DNA of 64,000 nt from Azohydromonas lata NBRC 102462 (GTDB lineage: Bacteria; Pseudomonadota; Gammaproteobacteria; Burkholderiales; Burkholderiaceae_C): assembly GCF_001571085.1 (NCBI RefSeq), contig NZ_BCTC01000002.1, positions 62,001 through 126,000 of the forward strand. Reading direction: 5' to 3'. The notes under the pieces are model-generated. The model saw only the letters and a list, made by a program, of their open reading frames with translations. It did not search any database and was not told the origin of the DNA. The translations under genes and the position numbers were made by a program. This document shows positions 62,690 through 64,000 of this stretch, one piece after another (within the stretch, counting starts at the first letter, position 1; each line of letters begins with the position of its first letter).

Positions 62690-64000
62690 GTGAATCAGCC
62701 CGTTTACGACATCATCGGCATAGGCTTCGGCCCTGCCAATATCGCGCTGGCCATTGCGCTGGAGGAACAGGCTCCGCAATTGTCGGTGCGTTTCCTGGAG
62801 CGGCGGGAATCCACCGTGTGGCAGCCCGGCATGCTGCTGGAGGGGTCGGACATTCAAAACCATCCCTTGCGCGACCTGGTGACGCCGCGCAACCCGCGCA
62901 GCCGCTATACCTTCACCAATTTCCTGCATGAGCACAACCGGCTCTACGAACACTTGAATCTGCCGCTGCATTACCCGCTGCGGCTGGAGTATTCACAGTA
63001 TGTGAGCTGGGTGGCGGGCTGTTTTGCGCAGCAGGTGGAATATGGCTGTGACGTCGCGGACATCATTCCGGAGATGGCGGCCGACGGCTCGGTGGCGCAT
63101 TACCGCGTGCCTTGCGCCAATGGCACGCAATACCTGGCCCGCTGCGTGGTGCTTGCGCCTGGGCGCAGCCGCAATATTCCCCAGCCTTTCCGCGGCATGC
63201 GCGATGCGCGCGTCGTACACCTGGACGACTACTTGCCGGCGCTGGAGCAACTCAAGGCGGCAGGCGGCGGGCGCGTTGCCGTGGTGGGGGGCAGCCAGAG
63301 CGCGGTGGAGATCCTGCTGCATGCCAGTGCCGAGCCTTCGCTCACCCGCGTGATGGGCATCACGCGGAACTTCGGCTATCGGCAAAAGGACACGAGCCCG
63401 TTTTCCGACGAGGTCTATTTCCCGGCCTTCGTGGACGCCTTCTTCAAGGCCAGCGCCAAGAACAAGGATCGCCTGCGCCGGGAGTTGGTGTTCACCAACT
63501 ATTCCTCGGCGGACATCGACGTGCTCAACCAGCTCTACGTCAAGCGCTACGCCAACCGGTTGCAGGGCAAGAACAGCCTGGAGCTGCTGACGTGCATGGC
63601 GATCGAGGGCTGCGAAGCCGGCGCCGAAGGCGTGACGCTGCGCATGCGCCACTTCCTGGAGGAGGAAACCCCGCGCCAGGAGACCGTGGACCTGGTGGTG
63701 CTGGCCACGGGCTTCCTGGACCTGGGCGAAGGCCCCAAGCACGAGCCCTGGCCGCGCCTGATGCAGACCGTCTCGCCGCGCCTGGCGGCGCAGCGCAACC
63801 CGGTGGACGTCGGCCTGGACTACCGGGTGCAGCTCCAGGGCGCGGCGGACCAGGGGGCGCCGCTGTACCTCAACGGCCTGTGCGAGTCCTCCCACGGCAT
63901 GGGCGATGCCGGCTCGTTCAGCCTGCTGGCGCTGCGCTCGCAGGCCATCGTGCAGTCGGTGCTGCAGCGCCTGGCGCTGCCGGCGACCGGGCATGCCCGT
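62690..64000 (+). CDS. Ornithine/lysine-type N-monooxygenase (partial, runs off the window)
   Basis: 437 residues visible, no stop before the window end. The GTG at 62690 follows the aminotransferase stop by 14 bases; the nearby ATG at 62682 is closed by a stop within four codons. The FAD site is YDIIGIGFGPANIALAIAL, the NADPH site GRVAVVGGSQSAVEILLHA, and the late ATG-type motif LVVLATGFLDL. It belongs to the SidA/IucD/PvdA flavoprotein family that hydroxylates primary amines of amino acids or diamines. Compared with my recollection of PvdA, the QISFLKDL substrate loop reads IQNHPLRDL, with Arg in place of the carboxylate-binding Lys, while the TNYS Asn is kept. The substrate may therefore not be ornithine. 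Confidence 0.85.
   Translation, partial: MNQPVYDIIGIGFGPANIALAIALEEQAPQLSVRFLERRESTVWQPGMLLEGSDIQNHPLRDLVTPRNPRSRYTFTNFLHEHNRLYEHLNLPLHYPLRLEYSQYVSWVAGCFAQQVEYGCDVADIIPEMAADGSVAHYRVPCANGTQYLARCVVLAPGRSRNIPQPFRGMRDARVVHLDDYLPALEQLKAAGGGRVAVVGGSQSAVEILLHASAEPSLTRVMGITRNFGYRQKDTSPFSDEVYFPAFVDAFFKASAKNKDRLRRELVFTNYSSADIDVLNQLYVKRYANRLQGKNSLELLTCMAIEGCEAGAEGVTLRMRHFLEEETPRQETVDLVVLATGFLDLGEGPKHEPWPRLMQTVSPRLAAQRNPVDVGLDYRVQLQGAADQGAPLYLNGLCESSHGMGDAGSFSLLALRSQAIVQSVLQRLALPATGHAR

Overview
The window is about 64 kb of very GC-rich DNA with long antisense open frames on nearly every gene, as expected of a high-GC genome. Gene content and order point to a betaproteobacterium of the order Burkholderiales, most likely Comamonadaceae: divergent metK and lpxL-type acyltransferases, dapF-DUF484-xerC, a sigma-54 dctA promoter with dctB and dctD, PEP-CTERM proteins, and dispersed mini-elements with paired GTCATTCCCGCG-type ends. 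This placement is by inference; there is no rRNA in the window. I saw no tRNA, rRNA, CRISPR array, prophage or intact insertion sequence.

Layout. 0-3 kb: an OmpA-domain protein, an ECF sigma factor, its membrane anti-sigma factor and a secreted caspase-fold protease, closed by a terminator. 3.1-6.8 kb: a small unknown protein and a 1050-residue fusion of an acetoacetate-decarboxylase-like domain with a desaturase-type flavoprotein. 6.8-12.9 kb: a signalling block made of a membrane diguanylate cyclase, a GAF-PAS-PAS histidine kinase, a lone receiver, a receiver fused to a PP2C phosphatase, and a STAS protein. 12.9-13.4 kb: a 7-bp tandem repeat, a mini-element and a palindromic operator. 13.4-20 kb: an MFS transporter, a CoA-transferase, a metallophosphoesterase lipoprotein, a PEP-CTERM protein in AT-richer DNA, and a lytic transglycosylase. 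20.3-25.1 kb: dctA, dctB and dctD with a sigma-54 promoter. 25.6-30.9 kb: an overlapping cassette of DUF2760 and two unusual Hsp70 proteins.

31-41 kb is mostly housekeeping: metK with a structured leader, two LpxL-type acyltransferases, dapF, a DUF484 protein, xerC, rlmI, an Lrp-type regulator and glmS. 41-47 kb is a LysR-controlled tripartite drug efflux operon (MFS, membrane fusion protein and outer-membrane channel). 47-57.4 kb carries TerB-like and TerC proteins, a 48-residue DUF3149 protein, an O-acetylhomoserine sulfhydrylase, a second PEP-CTERM protein, a very large divergent class A penicillin-binding protein, and a glycerophosphodiesterase followed by an LrgA/LrgB pair.

57.5-64 kb is the least ordinary part. 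Base composition is visibly lower in GC. A good promoter and a roughly 350-base leader precede five tightly spaced co-directional genes: a TSUP exporter, an HpaB-type flavin monooxygenase, a Rieske oxygenase, a diaminobutyrate-type aminotransferase, and an amino-acid/diamine N-monooxygenase that runs off the window end. This looks like the start of an undescribed oxidative biosynthetic cluster, possibly for a siderophore or another N-oxygenated metabolite. Its assembly genes, if any, lie beyond the window.
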